Shown piece after piece: positions 31,590 through 45,591 of a DNA stretch of 64,000 bases. The notes beneath the pieces are model-generated. The model was not told the DNA's origin. It saw only the letters and a list, made by a program, of their open reading frames with translations, and made no database searches. How positions within the stretch are numbered: position 1 is the first letter of the stretch; every line of letters begins with the position of its first letter. The stretch comes from Tillandsia leiboldiana. Lineage: Eukaryota > Streptophyta > Magnoliopsida > Poales > Bromeliaceae. Where the stretch lies: assembly GCA_029204045.2 (NCBI GenBank), contig CM055076.1, positions 28,040,832 through 28,104,831 on the forward strand, in the 5' to 3' direction. The translations under genes were made by a program, and so were the position numbers.

Positions 31590-32313
31590 AGCTTAATAGG
31601 ATAACCAAAATATAATAGTGTTAGGAAAACTTATGGTTTTAGAATTCGAGACATATCTAACAATATCTATCTTGAGTTGCTGCTGCACATGCAAACCAAA
31701 TTTACGAAATTCTTAAAATTGGTCACCGTAAAGGACTTAATGAGCAAATTATTCTTTTTGCAAATTCTACTGTATCAGAACGACAACTTGTCGTAGAGCG
31801 AAACTGTTGGAGCGATCAAACTTCTCGATCTCAAATTTCATCGACGTCTTAAGCACCCAAACGAACAATTCAGCTCCGATACCCGTTTGTTTTAACAATA
31901 ACAGAAAGATGTAGTTCATTGGACGCAAAAATACTAAAAGAGAATTGAGAAAGAGAGAAGAAAAATAAAACACACAAGTATTATTTACATGGTTCAATCA
32001 CTAGTCTACGTCCACGGACGAAGACGGGGCGAAAACTTTCATTATAATCAAAGTGGTATACATCTACGGACGAAGTGGAGTACAAAATATATCTCTCTTA
32101 TAAATTTTAATTCCAAAAATATACATACCCTTTATAATAGTACCAAATTAATAAAATATATGGTATATTTATAATAGTGGTTAAATCCTAATACAATTAG
32201 AAATACAAATCTATTAAAATTAAGAATAATTTCAATAAAATTAGATATAATCTAAACTTATAACCAAAATATAATATGGTTAGAAAACTTCATAATTCAA
32301 AATATATCTAACA
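31590..32313 (-). mobile_element. Decayed Copia-like element
   Basis: A short remnant of the left LTR ends at 31662. A primer-site complement GCTCCGATACC lies at 31873-31883, immediately before a right LTR at 31888-32313 that matches the 24037-24474 LTR. The interior keeps only a short polyprotein-tail region. Confidence 0.65.
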
Positions 32314-32489
32314 CTATATTTTTATTCACAAATATCTTGCTTTTTTTTTTTTTTGTCTTGGAACCTCTAGGGTTTACCCACCATTTTGCCCCTTCCTGTT
32401 TTTGAATGATGAGATAAGTGCAGTGATATTAAGAAGGAATATTACAAATACTTTTAAATTTGAATATAGTGAGTTAGATTATTATGGTG

Positions 32490-32562
<73 letters not shown>
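32490..32562. repeat. (TA)n microsatellite
   Basis: About 36 TA units. The 427 bp after it (32563-32989) hold AT-rich sequence with no gene. Confidence 0.95.
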
Positions 32563-32566
<4 letters not shown>

Positions 32567-32989
32567 CGAAGCCATATGCAGACTGAGGGGGGCCATGGCC
32601 CCCCCCCAACTTTTAAAATGTTCACTTTAGGTCCTATATTGTTATTGATTTAAAAAATAAGTAGTTGTAGCTAAACAAATATTACGTTAATTGCCTATAT
32701 AAAAAGTTTTTTAGTGTGTATCACTAAAGAAATATTTTTAAAATAATTATATGCATATGATATACCATACATCATATTTTATGACATTCATAATACTTGT
32801 ATATTAAATATATAAGAAGTTATAAATTTAAGTATATATGAATTTAAGTATCTAATAGTCCTAAAAATCAGCAGTGAAAAAAAAAATATTATGGGCTATA
32901 AAATATAGATGTCTAAAAATTATAATTGTTGATATGCATGTAATTTGAATGGCATCAAATATACTTAATAATTTTAATTTTAATTTTAA

Positions 32990-33607
<618 letters not shown>

Positions 33608-33649
33608 CCCCATTCGGATCACTTTTGCCTTTCCTTCTTCTGGCTCCTC

Positions 33650-34035
33650 GTTAAAGTCAAAATCCTTCGCTTGGACTGCCGAGACTTCCTTTGAGTACAC
33701 AACTTGACGAAATATAGAACTCCGCAAAGGAAGCAACTTTCGTCAGAAGTTCTTGAAGTTTTCGACCCCTTCAACCCAACCTATTTTCGCTCCGCTGGTG
33801 CCGCATTTTCTGGTGCCGCATTGTTAGTGGTCTTCTTTCTAGCATCGAGTAGTCAGTCAATCGCTCGACCGCCCCTTGGGCCGCGTCAAAATCTTGAATA
33901 TTTTGTCGACGAAGTTCCAACTGAGTTAAAGGTTCAGTTCCCTTTAGATAATGTCGAGTTCATAACGCGGCAGAGTTTGCATTGGCTACCGCAATTAGGG
34001 TCGATCCGCGAGTATGTCGACATAAGAAAAAAAGT
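33650..34035 (+). pseudogene. Retrotransposon gag-like fragment, second copy
   Basis: The plus frame contains NLEYFVDEVPTELKVQF and SIREYVDIRK, parallel to the fragment at 26459-26845. The two differ at many positions and are flanked by the same dispersed repeat, so they look like an old duplication. No other retrotransposon domain is present. Confidence 0.45.
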
Positions 34036-34458
34036 ATAACAAAATAATATTTACTCGAATATTAAAATCAAGACATTTGGTTAATTCTCCAATATCTCAA
34101 ATCGTAAACTAGTATCAAATAATACTAATGTCTTAAAATTTACCAAAAAAATCAAAAGTTTTACCGCATTTAAATGCATCAAACTAACTACTTCACCTTC
34201 TTCTTAAAATTTACAAAAAAAATCAGAATTCTACAACATTTAAATGCATCAAACTAACTACCTTACCTTCTCACAAGAAATAAATGAGTCCACAATGAAT
34301 GTCACCTGTATGAACTCGTCTATTTACTCAACAAACATGAAGAAAGAGCCAATAACAAGGCTTAGACAAGGCGATTAATAAATGAATCACTACACAATTG
34401 ATTTCATAATTTATGTTTATTTAACTGCATAAATTGAGCTATGTTTATTTAGTTACAT
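34036..34458. other. Dispersed repeat, gene-free
   Basis: This matches the sequence downstream of the first gag-like fragment (about 26850-27150). The block CATCAAACTAACTAC recurs locally about 65 bp apart. Confidence 0.5.
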
Positions 34459-34465
34459 AAATTGA

Positions 34466-35345
34466 GCCCGTAACGATCTAACCCACTAGTAATAATAATT
34501 TATTAGGCTCAAATCATCGACCCAAAATATTTAAGTTTAGTTATATTTAATACCGATCCAAATCTAATTATAGATCACAGATATAAACCAAGAGGTGGCT
34601 CCCATAAAATCCGTAATGTAGCATTTAGCTCCGCATAGTATTTTACTCTCACACTTTCGGCTGATATTCGTCTATGATACTAATTGTAATAATTCAACCC
34701 GCTAGCAATAATAATTCGTTGGACCCAAAATCACTAGTCCAAAATATTTAAATATAGTTATTATTAATAGTATGTCCGATCTCTTATATTTTCAATCAAA
34801 ACTTTTTATATTCTTAATCAGAATCTCTTTTTCGTCCAATGTGAGATATTGGGGCATTACAAACTCTTATTTACACCCTTACTTTCTCGTCAGATCAAAA
34901 TTCGATCACAGATATAGATCAAAATTATCATGGGATATGAGATTCTACAGATGGCTCCTGCAGGTTTAAAATGTGGCCCACATCAAACTCGCCGGGTCCA
35001 AACACGATCACAGAAATAGATCAGAATTACAATACGATATGACTCTCATCAAATCTGTGGTGTAGCATTTTGCTCCGCATAGCACTTAGCTCTCACATTT
35101 CTGACCGGTATTCGTCTTTGATATCAAATGTAACGACCCGACCGGCTAGCAATAATTACTTGTTAGGCTCAAATCATCGACACATAATGCTTAAATCCAA
35201 TTATATTTAATAGCAGTCCAAATCCGATTACAGATCACGAATATAGATCTGAATTATCAAACGATATGAGATTCTAAAGATGGCTTCATCCGATCACAGA
35301 TATAATTCTAATCAAAAACAAATTTCATCCGATATGAGATTATTG
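34466..35345 (-). mobile_element. Cluster of decayed TRIM-B-like LTR pieces
   Basis: Several TGTAACGA or CGTAACGATC starts with AATAATAATT motifs and degenerate primer-site complements (CTATGATACTAAT, TTTGATATCAAAT) succeed one another. None is intact. Confidence 0.6.
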
Positions 35346-36144
35346 GGTACGTTAACCGAGTGGGTTGGACATGGTAATCATTTACTATATATGAAAAAGC
35401 AAATAAAAATTATTGAATCAATCTATCAAGTTTTCTTCAAAACCCTCCTCTCTTCCCAGAGTAAAACCTATCTCAATGTGCACATATTTTATTTTAAATA
35501 TTCTTCCAAATTATCCTATGTTCTTAAAATAAACCTATTCATAAAATACACATATAATAATCATCCCTGGGGAAAGAAAATTTAAATATATCTCATACAC
35601 CACACTGCATATTTAATGATTAAAATTTTAAAATCAAATTTTAATTTCATTAATATAATTTACATCTTCTACTCTAATATAATAAAAATATGTCAAAGTG
35701 TTTGATAGAAATAATTTCAGTTTAGACCTCTTATTAGAGCCTGTATCAGAGGTTTTTTAAATCTAGCAAAAATAGTTAGCTTCAAACCTAATAATCTTTT
35801 GCATTTTTTCTCACTTAGATTTATTTACTAGCATGTGTTGCATGTCCAAATTTAATAGAAAAGAAAAAAATAAAAATAAAAAAAATAAAAAAAAAAAATC
35901 CAACTCTTAACATAACACAGTAGTATAACAAATCTGTGATATTTAGTTATGGTATCTTCATAGTCACAAATTTTTTTAAAAAAAAAACGTACAATAAGAA
36001 CAAAAGTTTGTAACATATTGAATCTTATGGAATTCAATCAATAGGTTGCAACATATTCAATGAATCTACCTTTCAAAAACTTTATCAGCTTTTGTTTCAA
36101 CTATTCCAATAAATCCTCTATCTAAAGTAGCTACCAAAACCTGA
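35346..36144. other. AT-rich gene-free region
   Basis: This contains the uninterrupted host sequence for MT copy 1 at about 35470-35520. An A-rich tract lies near 35862-35900. No gene is seen. Confidence 0.5.
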
Positions 36145-36152
36145 GTCCTAAC

Positions 36153-36710
36153 CACCATAGTTAGTTAATTCGGATTCGGCAAAAATTCGGTACGGATATA
36201 ATACAGATAAAATTTGTATCATAATTTTAAAATTCGTTGAAAAATTCGGCTAAAAAATGAATTCGTCAATTATTCGGATACGTGATTTATACGGAAATAA
36301 TACGTTCACTAATTAAAAATTCGGGATAAAAAATTCAGCTATTAAATTAAAAAAAAATTAAAAAAATTTTACTATTAGTATAAACAATTATAATTTTTTA
36401 AAATAATTTAATCAATTTATTTTAGAAATAAATAAAATATTTATTTAGAACAAAAAAAAAAATAATTTTAAATTATTCCCAGCAAATAATTTTAATTCTG
36501 ATTCTCAATAATTCGCGAATAATTCGCGAATTAACTAACTATGCTTTGAAAAAGAACGAATTTTTCACCCAAAAATTCGTAATTCGTAAATAATTCACGA
36601 ATAATACTTTTTGATTTAAAAATTCGCGAATTATTCTGAATTTTTTAAAAAAAGTCAGAAACGGCACATTTAATTCGGATTCTCAATAATTCACGAATTA
36701 ACTAACTATG
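36153..36710. mobile_element. hAT-like non-autonomous element, third copy
   Basis: The termini CATAGTTAGTTAATTCGG and TTAACTAACTATG match the 7624 family. The 8 bp TSD GTCCTAAC is at 36145-36152 and 36711-36718. The interior appears rearranged: a second set of termini near 36535-36545 suggests a nested or duplicated copy. Confidence 0.8.
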
Positions 36711-36718
36711 GTCCTAAC

Positions 36719-37229
36719 TGGAAAGTTCATGCAAAGAGAATATACCAAACAAAAGTAGCAAAGCACCACGGAAAACTCATGCTCGTAGGAACGAAAAATT
36801 CACTTAAACTACCTTTTTTTTTTACTCTCTAACAATTTCAAGTTCTAAATAACATGTGACAATCACTTGGCTTCTGCTTCACGAGCAGATGAGTTTTACA
36901 AGCAGAATCAAAATGGCCAGGAAATGAAAATCATGGGTACAACATTCTTTAGGATCAATAAAAGACGAAGTGATTAATATTTTTTCATAAACTGAAGATT
37001 GTTACACATACTTTTACAACACCGCGGAGCAGATATAATGTACATGAACTGCCAAAGATTAGCGTGTCAGCGGCACGATCCACAGTCCAAACCTATCCTC
37101 CTACCGCCCCCTCCCTTTCCAAAAAATAAACTTGGCCCCGAATGTTATGATCGTGTGACTGCATAGATACGGCAAAATCAAATAACTCTGAATTCGAAGT
37201 TAGGTTAGTCATGGAGTGGGAAGCGCAGG
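36719..37229. other. 3' flank of the MORC gene
   Basis: No additional gene was found. The 3' UTR of the minus-strand MORC gene probably occupies the right part, but no polyadenylation site can be fixed by eye. Confidence 0.4.
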
Positions 37230-40200
37230 TCACGACTGCTGCATCTTTTCTGCCAATTCGAGTTTGATCAATAATTTCTTGTACTCCTTTCGGGCCTCTT
37301 CGAGCTGAATTCGAAGCACTTTTTCCTGGCAAACATGATGAAAATTTCCTCAGACAAATTCTCAGAAATGATAGTGCATTAGTGTCATTAACACAGCAAA
37401 TTTTTGGTCGAGAACGCTTTTTACGAACAATATATACTCCGGAAAAGAAAGGTAGCCCAAACTGTATGCTCAGAGAACCCAATATTACGAGGCTCGAGCA
37501 TTCTATATTTTGGACAGAAAAAAAAAAAAAAAATAGCACTGAGAGAACCTAAAAGACATTACCTTATGCTCAAGCTGCTTTTCCGTCCTTTCAAGTTCCG
37601 AACACCTGAATAAAGAAAGCAACATGGTCATACACACTAGCACATCCTAGGCTTATGAATTAGAGAGGAGAAGTGCTAGGTGTACACCCCAAATGGGGTG
37701 TACATCCTACACCCACCCCATCTTGGGGTGTACATCGATGTGACGAGTAAAATTCACCCACCCCAGGATGGGGTGGGTGTAAAATGTACACCCCATTTGG
37801 GGTGTACATCTAGCATTTTCCATTAGAGAGATGCTAGGTGTACACCCCTTTAGGGGTGTACATCCTACACCCCACCCCATCCTGGGGTGGGTATTATTCC
37901 ACTCGTCACATCGAGTGACGAGTGGAATTCACCCTCCATGCTTTCATTTTGAGCCTTTCGAAAGTACCTCGTCCGACGGGTCACTGCCCCAGGAGTCCTG
38001 CTCCACTTGACGAGTCTCAAATTCGAAGGCGCCCTTTATATTCTCTTTATGTTTTTTAGCCACTTTTAGCTTGCTTTTAAATTTTGCCTTTTTACAACAA
38101 TTTATCTCTTATCCTAGGTCTCGCCATAAGAATAACTAGGAGTCACTTGGACTCTTACCATTTCTCTTTCTGTTCTCTTTGTCTTAAGCAATTTGCTTGT
38201 CTTGCTTATTAATCACTTTTAGCTCTATCTTGAGCAATTTGCTTATCTTGCTTATTAACCACTTTTGCTCTACCCCACCCCAGGATGGGGTGGGGTGTAA
38301 GATATACACCCCTAAAGGGGTGTATACTTATATATACCCTATGAATTATGACTACAATAAGTCTCCTACAACCATCAAGCCAGAAGCATAAAAAATATAC
38401 CGCGAGAATTTTAGCAACAAAAAAAACCAATTAGAAACAATACAGATTACTATTAACTTACTGCGCTCGTAGCTTCTTGCTTTCTAAAATCATTGTTTTG
38501 ATTTCATGCATTCGCTTCTTTCCAGAACCGCGCCCCAGCTGCAAATTTAAAATGACAAATATGACATTTTAAGGTCTTTCAACTTTCTTTAAAGTTGCTT
38601 ACAAATACATAAAAACATATAAAGACTCGGTGTTAATCCTCCCTGTACATCCCCTGCGCAGAAGAACTCTACTATCATTTACAGGCTTATAGCTGCTGCC
38701 ACAATCTTGTTCCCTTTGGTTCTAGAACTAACTACAACACTATCAAGACTATACAAGGCCCACAATATCATTTCACATTAAATTACAGAAATTATTCCAA
38801 ATTACTCAAGCTCCAAGTTTATATGTTGTTCACCTAGCAGGATTCAGATATTGAATAGGTGGGAGAGAAAAATGTTGTGCATCTTTCGAGGAGGCTAGTT
38901 AGGTACATCTCCTTTGGCTCTTACATTTGCAACTCAAGTTTCTTCCGGAACCCAAGGAAAATTATCTTGCTCGCACAACTTATAACTAAGGTTTGTTGCT
39001 TATGTACCCCCATCCCACCAACTAGCCACTTATGAGGTTTCCACATCTAGCCCTTTTATCCATGCTACACTAAATTTGCAGTATAACAGGTTTGCGAATC
39101 CCTACCTGAATCTTCGGAGTATTTTGGGCTTCCAGTATGGAAGATACAGCTCCTGTGTCTGAGGGTTCTGTAACTTCTGTCACAGCATTGTTGAGACTAT
39201 CGTGCCTCCTTCTTACTGGTAGTTCTGTCGGCATCAGAATAGCAACATGTTAACTATATGAGAGTATCTCTGATAGGCATGTCGAGATAAGTCTCCGACT
39301 TACTAGTTTGTGAACTAGCTTTCTGGTTAGTTTGTAAACTGGCATTGTGATTAACACGTTCTGTCCCGTTTTCTGAGGCAGCTTCTAAAGCAGGGAGAAC
39401 TGGGCAGTTTGTTGAAACACCAGCAGCAGGCAACTGTATTGCAACATTGTTTATCTCGCCAGCAGGAGCACTAGGAAATGAAGCCTTGCGCTTTTTCGGA
39501 TTATTGTAGCCTACCAAATGACAATGAAGGTCCCTAAAGAAAATAAAAACAACTTAATTGCTAATTTAGTTGGTAGGAAAGACGAGTGTATCGACAACGA
39601 AAAAATACAGTTTGTGCCTAATTAAACTCTGAAAAAATCTATGTACAAAATTTGTATGATTATCTATTGTGGAATTATAAGTATATTGACCTCAGACGTA
39701 CATCAGCAAACATTTCAAAAACCAAGTTGTAGCAACTAATTCTAATAACTTTTGCTCGTAACACTTCGCAGAATGTTGTAAGAGCAAATTCTGCTGTGTA
39801 CCATTGAAATAGCGGCTTTCACATTAAAAAAAAAAAAAAAGTGACACATAATCCCAAACTATATTTTAGTGCATTACATTGATGAATATATGAATTAGAG
39901 CAAGAAAAATAACTCTTACCAAAGGGGGAAAAAAGAAGAAGAAAGGACTGAAACTTTACCAATATTCGTAAGTCATTTCTTTCAAGCGGTTTTCAAGCTT
40001 CTGATAAAGAGCTGATTTCTCAAAATCCTGCTTATCGTGCGTAGGTTTAATAAAATTTGCCTCAAGTATGCCTGAAAAAATGAGGAATGTACAGAATGCA
40101 AATAATAATCATCAGTTAGTTTTATAGAGCTTGATTTATCTATTCACAAAATTGCCTTAAAATGTCGGCAGTGGAATTTTTTCTTACCAACAACACCTCG

Positions 40201-43200
40201 TCCTTTACCATAGGAATTGCTAGCAACTCTCCAGAAGGGCTGCAAGAAAATTCAATGAAAGTAATTTCTGATGGTGCATGAAATTGATTAGAGAAGATGG
40301 AACAACATACGAGTAATATATGATATGAAAAGAGCAACTGGACACAAGATGCTAAGCACAAATTTTTGGCACCAAATTGTCAGATCAGCACCACTGAATA
40401 TGAGTGATTAGTAAAACCATAGGCTCATTTTTCTCCAATTTTCTCACATACACAGAACCTTAGACCCTACAATAAAACCTAATAATCATACCACGCCAAC
40501 TCGAACTCCATAACCTCCATCCAACAGTTCAAAAGGCCAAGTCTTGGAGAAGTATCAAATCGGAGAAAATTAAAGAGCTGACCCAAAATAATGAGGGGAT
40601 GTGTTAGTATGGCACTGTTCTATACCATATACCAAAAGCTTAGTATCACAAAATATTACCTTCCCTAATTTCCATTTTTTTGATGATTTCCCTCAGGTAA
40701 TAGTGCAACTAATGTATCTTTGCATTAGGTTCGGGAACTACATTGTCTTGACAGCGGTAATACCAATCCTCATAAACAACTTAAAATTGTTAATTGACAG
40801 GTCCATACAGCTTCAGAAAAAGACGGCAAGTTAAACAACATCAAACTTCGCACAGGAGGCTAAACTTGTTTCAATAACTGGAAGGAATCTAACCATGTCG
40901 AGCATGCAACAGAAACATGTCCCACTAGTGCAAACTCCTTTATATCACAGAGAAATGAAATAACTAAGGAAATAGTGCAAAAGAGAATGTCAGCAAAAAA
41001 TTCCTTCGGTCATTTTACAAGGGTGACAAAGAATGTTTCTCACCAATATCAAGCGATTTTTGTGATATACATTGAACCCTTGAATGTCAATTTGTGGAGC
41101 ACCTTTGAGAAAGCCTATGGTAGTGACAACAGAAGCCTGAACCAAGAATAAAGAGACATGCATTAAGTTATAAAACGAAGAAAACAATGGAAGAAAAAAA
41201 ATCCAACCAATGAGATTATTACGGCACGCAACATAAAGTAGACCATAATACAACATATAGTATATTTTGGACGTTTTGACATTATATGATAACGGGGTAT
41301 CATATATTGGTAAAAATCAAGAAAGCAGCAAAAGATGCATCAGATAAGTCAAATGAAGATCTCAATGTGCACCACTCAGGAGGGGTAATTGAGTAGAAAA
41401 TAAACACAACTAAATAGAAGACGCTGCTCAGTTTTTTTTCCCAATCAATTTCAAAGTTGTTATCCAGCATTTATACCATGCCAAAATGAACTAAAATATT
41501 AATCAACTTCCAAGCTAATAGTACATGCAGCTAAATTTGATGAATTACTAATGCAAAGAGCACATTGGGCCGTAAGAGCAAAAAATCAATCATGAAACCC
41601 AATACCAAAATAGCAATGAATCTTTCTACAATACAAACCTCGATGACTCCACCAATTTGTGGTCTATACAAGACACATTCACGATATATCAAATCATTAG
41701 CAATATGGTGAGGTTCAACAACTTCACCACGCAAGATAATTCTGAAATTCTCTGGTAGATGAAGATACAGTACAGATGCATATGCCTGGATGAATTCAAA
41801 AAACCAAAAAATAATAATTAATGCAACAGAAAAATAATTTTGGCAAATCATCGAATATTACCTAATAACTTACTCGAAGAGAAAAATAAAGTTGGCTTGC
41901 AACATAATTTTTGACCAGTTCCTTTTCGATTCTATTTGTTTTCACTTTCTTATGTGCTCCACTGATCAATATATCCTGAAAACAGCAACCACTCTAGTTA
42001 ATATTGGTGAAGGACAAGGAAGATAGTGAACAACAATGACAAATTAAGATGAAAGTAACATACAGCTATGCAAATAAGACGGAAACCAAGTAATATTGTG
42101 AAGAAGAGATATTTGAAAGACATACAATGCTGCAGGATAGAATATAGGTAACTTTAAATAACAAAAAGGATTGAAATGGCTATGGTACCTTGTTCAGTTT
42201 CAAAACAAAAAAAATGAGGAAAAGACTATTTCAAATCAATAAATCAAAAGAATTTGCAAATCATAGGATTTAGCATCTACTAATGGAAAAGACAGAAATA
42301 TTATAATAAACAAAAGATAATTAAGAACCTTAGCATCAGGGTCAAAATTGAGCTCCATGTCCCCATCATCATTAAGCCATAGATTGAATACAACTATTCT
42401 CGTGCCACATTGTCCTATGTCATCAAACTGCTCATTAAATTCAAAGCAAGTTTAGAAAATATTCAAAATAAATATACAGGACGAGAGTTTCAGAGAATTT
42501 GGGTGATAGAAAATATGCAATAAGATTGGATTTAACATTGAAAACAGAGGGCAATAACATATAGATTGATCAGAATGACACCAGAAGTAGTTGAAAAGCT
42601 CATAGAATGGGTGATGAATTGGTTACAACATCCCATTCTATGATTACAAGAATAATAAAAATTAGAAATTTATCATCCTTCAGCGATTTACATTTGCATA
42701 AGAATGTTTCACTGATTACATAACATGATGCATAAAATTGAGATCCATTTTCGGTCAAGCATGAAATATTACAAGGGATAATTCCAACAACCAAGAGCAA
42801 GCAAAGCTTACGAGTTTTTTTTTTTTTTTCAAAGAGTTTACTAACCACCATCCGCAGAACCAATATCTTCTCATCATGCTTAGTTTCACATGCTTAAAAT
42901 TGACTATAATATCAAAAATAATCTGCCACACTAGTACTCAGGCCTCTCTAATAAACTTTATCCAATGCTGCACTTGCAATGTACAAAGTGAATGAGGTAA
43001 ATGGTTGCCATGAAGATATCTTGAAAGGTACAGGTTTCTTACATCATCAAGAACAGGCATCAAAGTTTTTACGACATTAGTATCTTAGTGTCTCTCATCC
43101 GATGCTCAATCATACCAACTGTGCTATTTAAATTTCATCATGTGATACATAAACAAGTGCCAGCCATCTTACATGCTTCTCTAAACTAGCAATAGAAAAA

Positions 43201-45591
43201 CATACATGTACATTAAATAATACAAGTTAGGCAGCTAGCGGAGGAATAATATGTAACTTACTTGCTTTGACAATTCAGCCTCAGTGGTAAAAGGGGACCA
43301 TTTTAAGAGAATCAACAAATTAGAAGAAAACAGCTTTTGATCATGACGCAACAGCCTACCAAATGAACCAGTTAATGGATCAAACTCATAGTCTACCTGG
43401 AAAAAGTAACCGTCATCACATCAAGAAAACCATAGTGTAAAAATAATTAAAAGGACAACAATCCATTGGAACCAATGGTAAAAAGTAATATTAGATTATA
43501 AAAAACATGTGTATCAAACTCACCGATGGGACTACTATATCATCACAATTTGTTTGCCTTAGAAAGGTATAAGAAAGAAGACCAACACTTTGAGTTAATG
43601 TCCTATATACAAAGAAAGAAAAAAGGTAGTCAAGAAGATTGCACATATGAAGAATATGAGTTCAATTTGAAAAAAAAAAACAACAGTAAACAACTGAGTA
43701 ATAGTAATAATATATATAGATTGGATGCATAAGAAGTAATATGATTCAGGTAAAGAAAGGGCACTTTCCATTGAGCATATACATAGCATGCGTGTTATAA
43801 AGAAAATGACTAAAGTATCAAAATCTACAGGTTTATGGGCCCAATAAGTTACATATTCCTACGAACAAAGTTACTGATGCAAGTTACAACGGTGGTAAGA
43901 ATGCAAGTAATAATGTGCAATGTTGTTGTAGGCGACTGCCTAGGCATTTTTAGGCACTATCCAATTTAGTAACCTACAACCTACACGTAATCCAAGTTAA
44001 AACTCATTATGCTCGGTATCCTACCATATATTACACATCTAAATGCCTCCTGCTACAATAGAGAATCTTATATCCTATTGCTGGTTTCAATTACATGTTA
44101 GCTTGAATATTCATAGTTCCATACTCGGATAATTTTATAATATGTGGGTAATATGATGTTATTTAATAACAACCTTTCAAATAAGTATTTGATCAAAACA
44201 GAGTATGGTCAGTAAATACTAAGTACAGAAACAGTTAGACATGAGAAGGTACATGTTCTTCCTGCAGCGGCTGAAAACAATCACATCTGCTCCAAGCCTC
44301 ATAGTGCTGGTCTTGAAACCATTTCCATCTATGTTCCAACACAACACATTAGAAGGAAAACAGAGAAAAAGCAAAAGAAAAAGCAAAAGAAAAAGCAAAT
44401 GAGATTGAAAAGCATGCAGATTAAACAGCAAATGTTTCATACATTGTCCAATGAAAGATTCCGATTGCTTATCAGAAAATCCGAAGCTCATGCACCGGCG
44501 CAAGGATTCTGGGTCCATTCCTCCTCCGTCATCTTATTCACAAAACCAGCACTGGGTCAGAGAGCAATTAATTAAAAAGAAACAAATACAAAACAAAAAT
44601 ATGTTTTGCAGGTTGTAAGGTACCTTGAATCAGTAATGCAGGACTCTGATCTCGCGGATTAACAAATTTATCAACGTTGACAAAGCTGGCACCATTATGC
44701 ACCTGTTTACATATAAGCAGCATAATAATGAGCCTAAAAAATGAGATTTTGCAATTTATAATTCAACTCTGAAGACCTTTTATGTGGACATTATTCAAAA
44801 AACTTAGTTATCTAACTTATTGAAACTTAATTGAGTTGAACTCAACATATACAAAATCCAAGAATTGAAACATCAAAGGTCTTGACTTTCCATACATACC
44901 TCATCAACTGCATTATCAAGAAGCTCTGCTATTGCTGAAAAAAAAAAAAAAAAAAAAAAAAATCAAATTATAGTAAAAACAAAATCAAAATTTAGCATCA
45001 TTTGATCTCTGTTCAGAAAAAAAAAAAAAAATAACAACAACAACAACAACAACAAGGAGGCAAAACTTTACCACCAAAAGCCCACTTGTGCGAAGTGGCA
45101 TTCGAATGCAGAAACTTGGGATTAATCCGCAACCGGTTCCTCCCACCTGAAAACACACCCAGAAATCACAAGAATAAATCAAACACTTCACATAAATATC
45201 CAAAAGAACACAAAAAATTAACCAAATTTTGAATCGAACCACGTGATAGCCGCTCCGCAACGTGCCCTAACACTTGGTAATCCCCGGATTTCCAAAATTG
45301 CCGACACAGCCGCGGGGCAGAGGCCAAATTGGGCGCCGCGGCCGCAGCCGCAGCTGCGGCCGACGACGTGGCCTGCTCCGACAAGCAGGAGCCGCTGTTG
45401 GAGCTCCTGCTCTCTTCGACCTCCTGCTTCACCACAAGCTCCCTACACGCCGCCGCCCCACCGCAAAAGCTCCTCTCCACGCCATTGGTGCTTAGCGGAA
45501 GCACAAATTTGGCGTCTTTGAAGCGGGATTCGAGGTCGAGCGCCTCGTCTTCGTCGTCGCTCGAAAGGGCGATTACGTGGGGAGAGCTCAT
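37230..45591 (-). CDS. MORC-family GHKL ATPase, MORC6-like (19 exons)
   Basis: Exons in order: 45243-45591, 45072-45146, 44900-44934, 44624-44702, 44443-44532, 44253-44328, 43524-43602, 43262-43396, 42329-42427, 41874-41975, 41639-41785, 41044-41136, 40188-40239, 39960-40071, 39304-39533, 39106-39224, 38462-38538, 37563-37605, 37230-37325. They sum to 2088 bp, 695 residues plus stop, with GT-AG introns and matching phases throughout. GHKL ATPase motifs: ELLDNAVDE (145-153), DDGGGMD (180-186) and GQYGNGFKTS (208-217). The S5-like MORC region follows (LPENFRIILRGEVVEPHHI, GFNVYHKNRLILPFWRV), then a linker and a C-terminal coiled coil (about 625-692, e.g. CSELERTEKQLEHK). Plant MORCs act in nuclear gene silencing and heterochromatin compaction with RNA-directed DNA methylation. 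The MORC6 subgroup is my best guess; other paralogs are not excluded. The ATG opens MSSPHVIALSSDDED. The exon 1 donor (C/GTGGTT) is weak but is the only one I found that keeps frame. The 79 bp intron between exons 15 and 16 removes an in-frame stop. Confidence 0.93.
37668..37821. mobile_element. Palindromic MITE (family P) in MORC intron 17
   Basis: The ends are GAGAAGTGCTAGGTG and CATCTAGCATTTTCC. A perfect 9 bp TSD, ATTAGAGAG, lies at 37659-37667 and 37822-37830. This is the best-preserved copy for assigning the family to the Mutator-like group. Confidence 0.88.
37831..38337. mobile_element. Larger family P relative with internal cargo, MORC intron 17
   Basis: The left arm (ATGCTAGGTGTACACCCC) and right arm (GGGGTGTATACTTATA) match family P, but about 330 bp of unrelated sequence (about 37935-38270) lies between them. 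The cargo includes a duplicated TTTGCTTGTCTTGCTTATTA block. It abuts the TSD of the smaller copy. Confidence 0.65.

Noticed and set aside
39254..39303. MORC ending at the in-frame stop after DMPIRDTLI
   Set aside because: A strong GTAAGT donor at 39303-39298 and a CAG acceptor join in phase to a downstream segment that leads into three further exons and a coiled coil. It is kept only as a possible intron-retention isoform.
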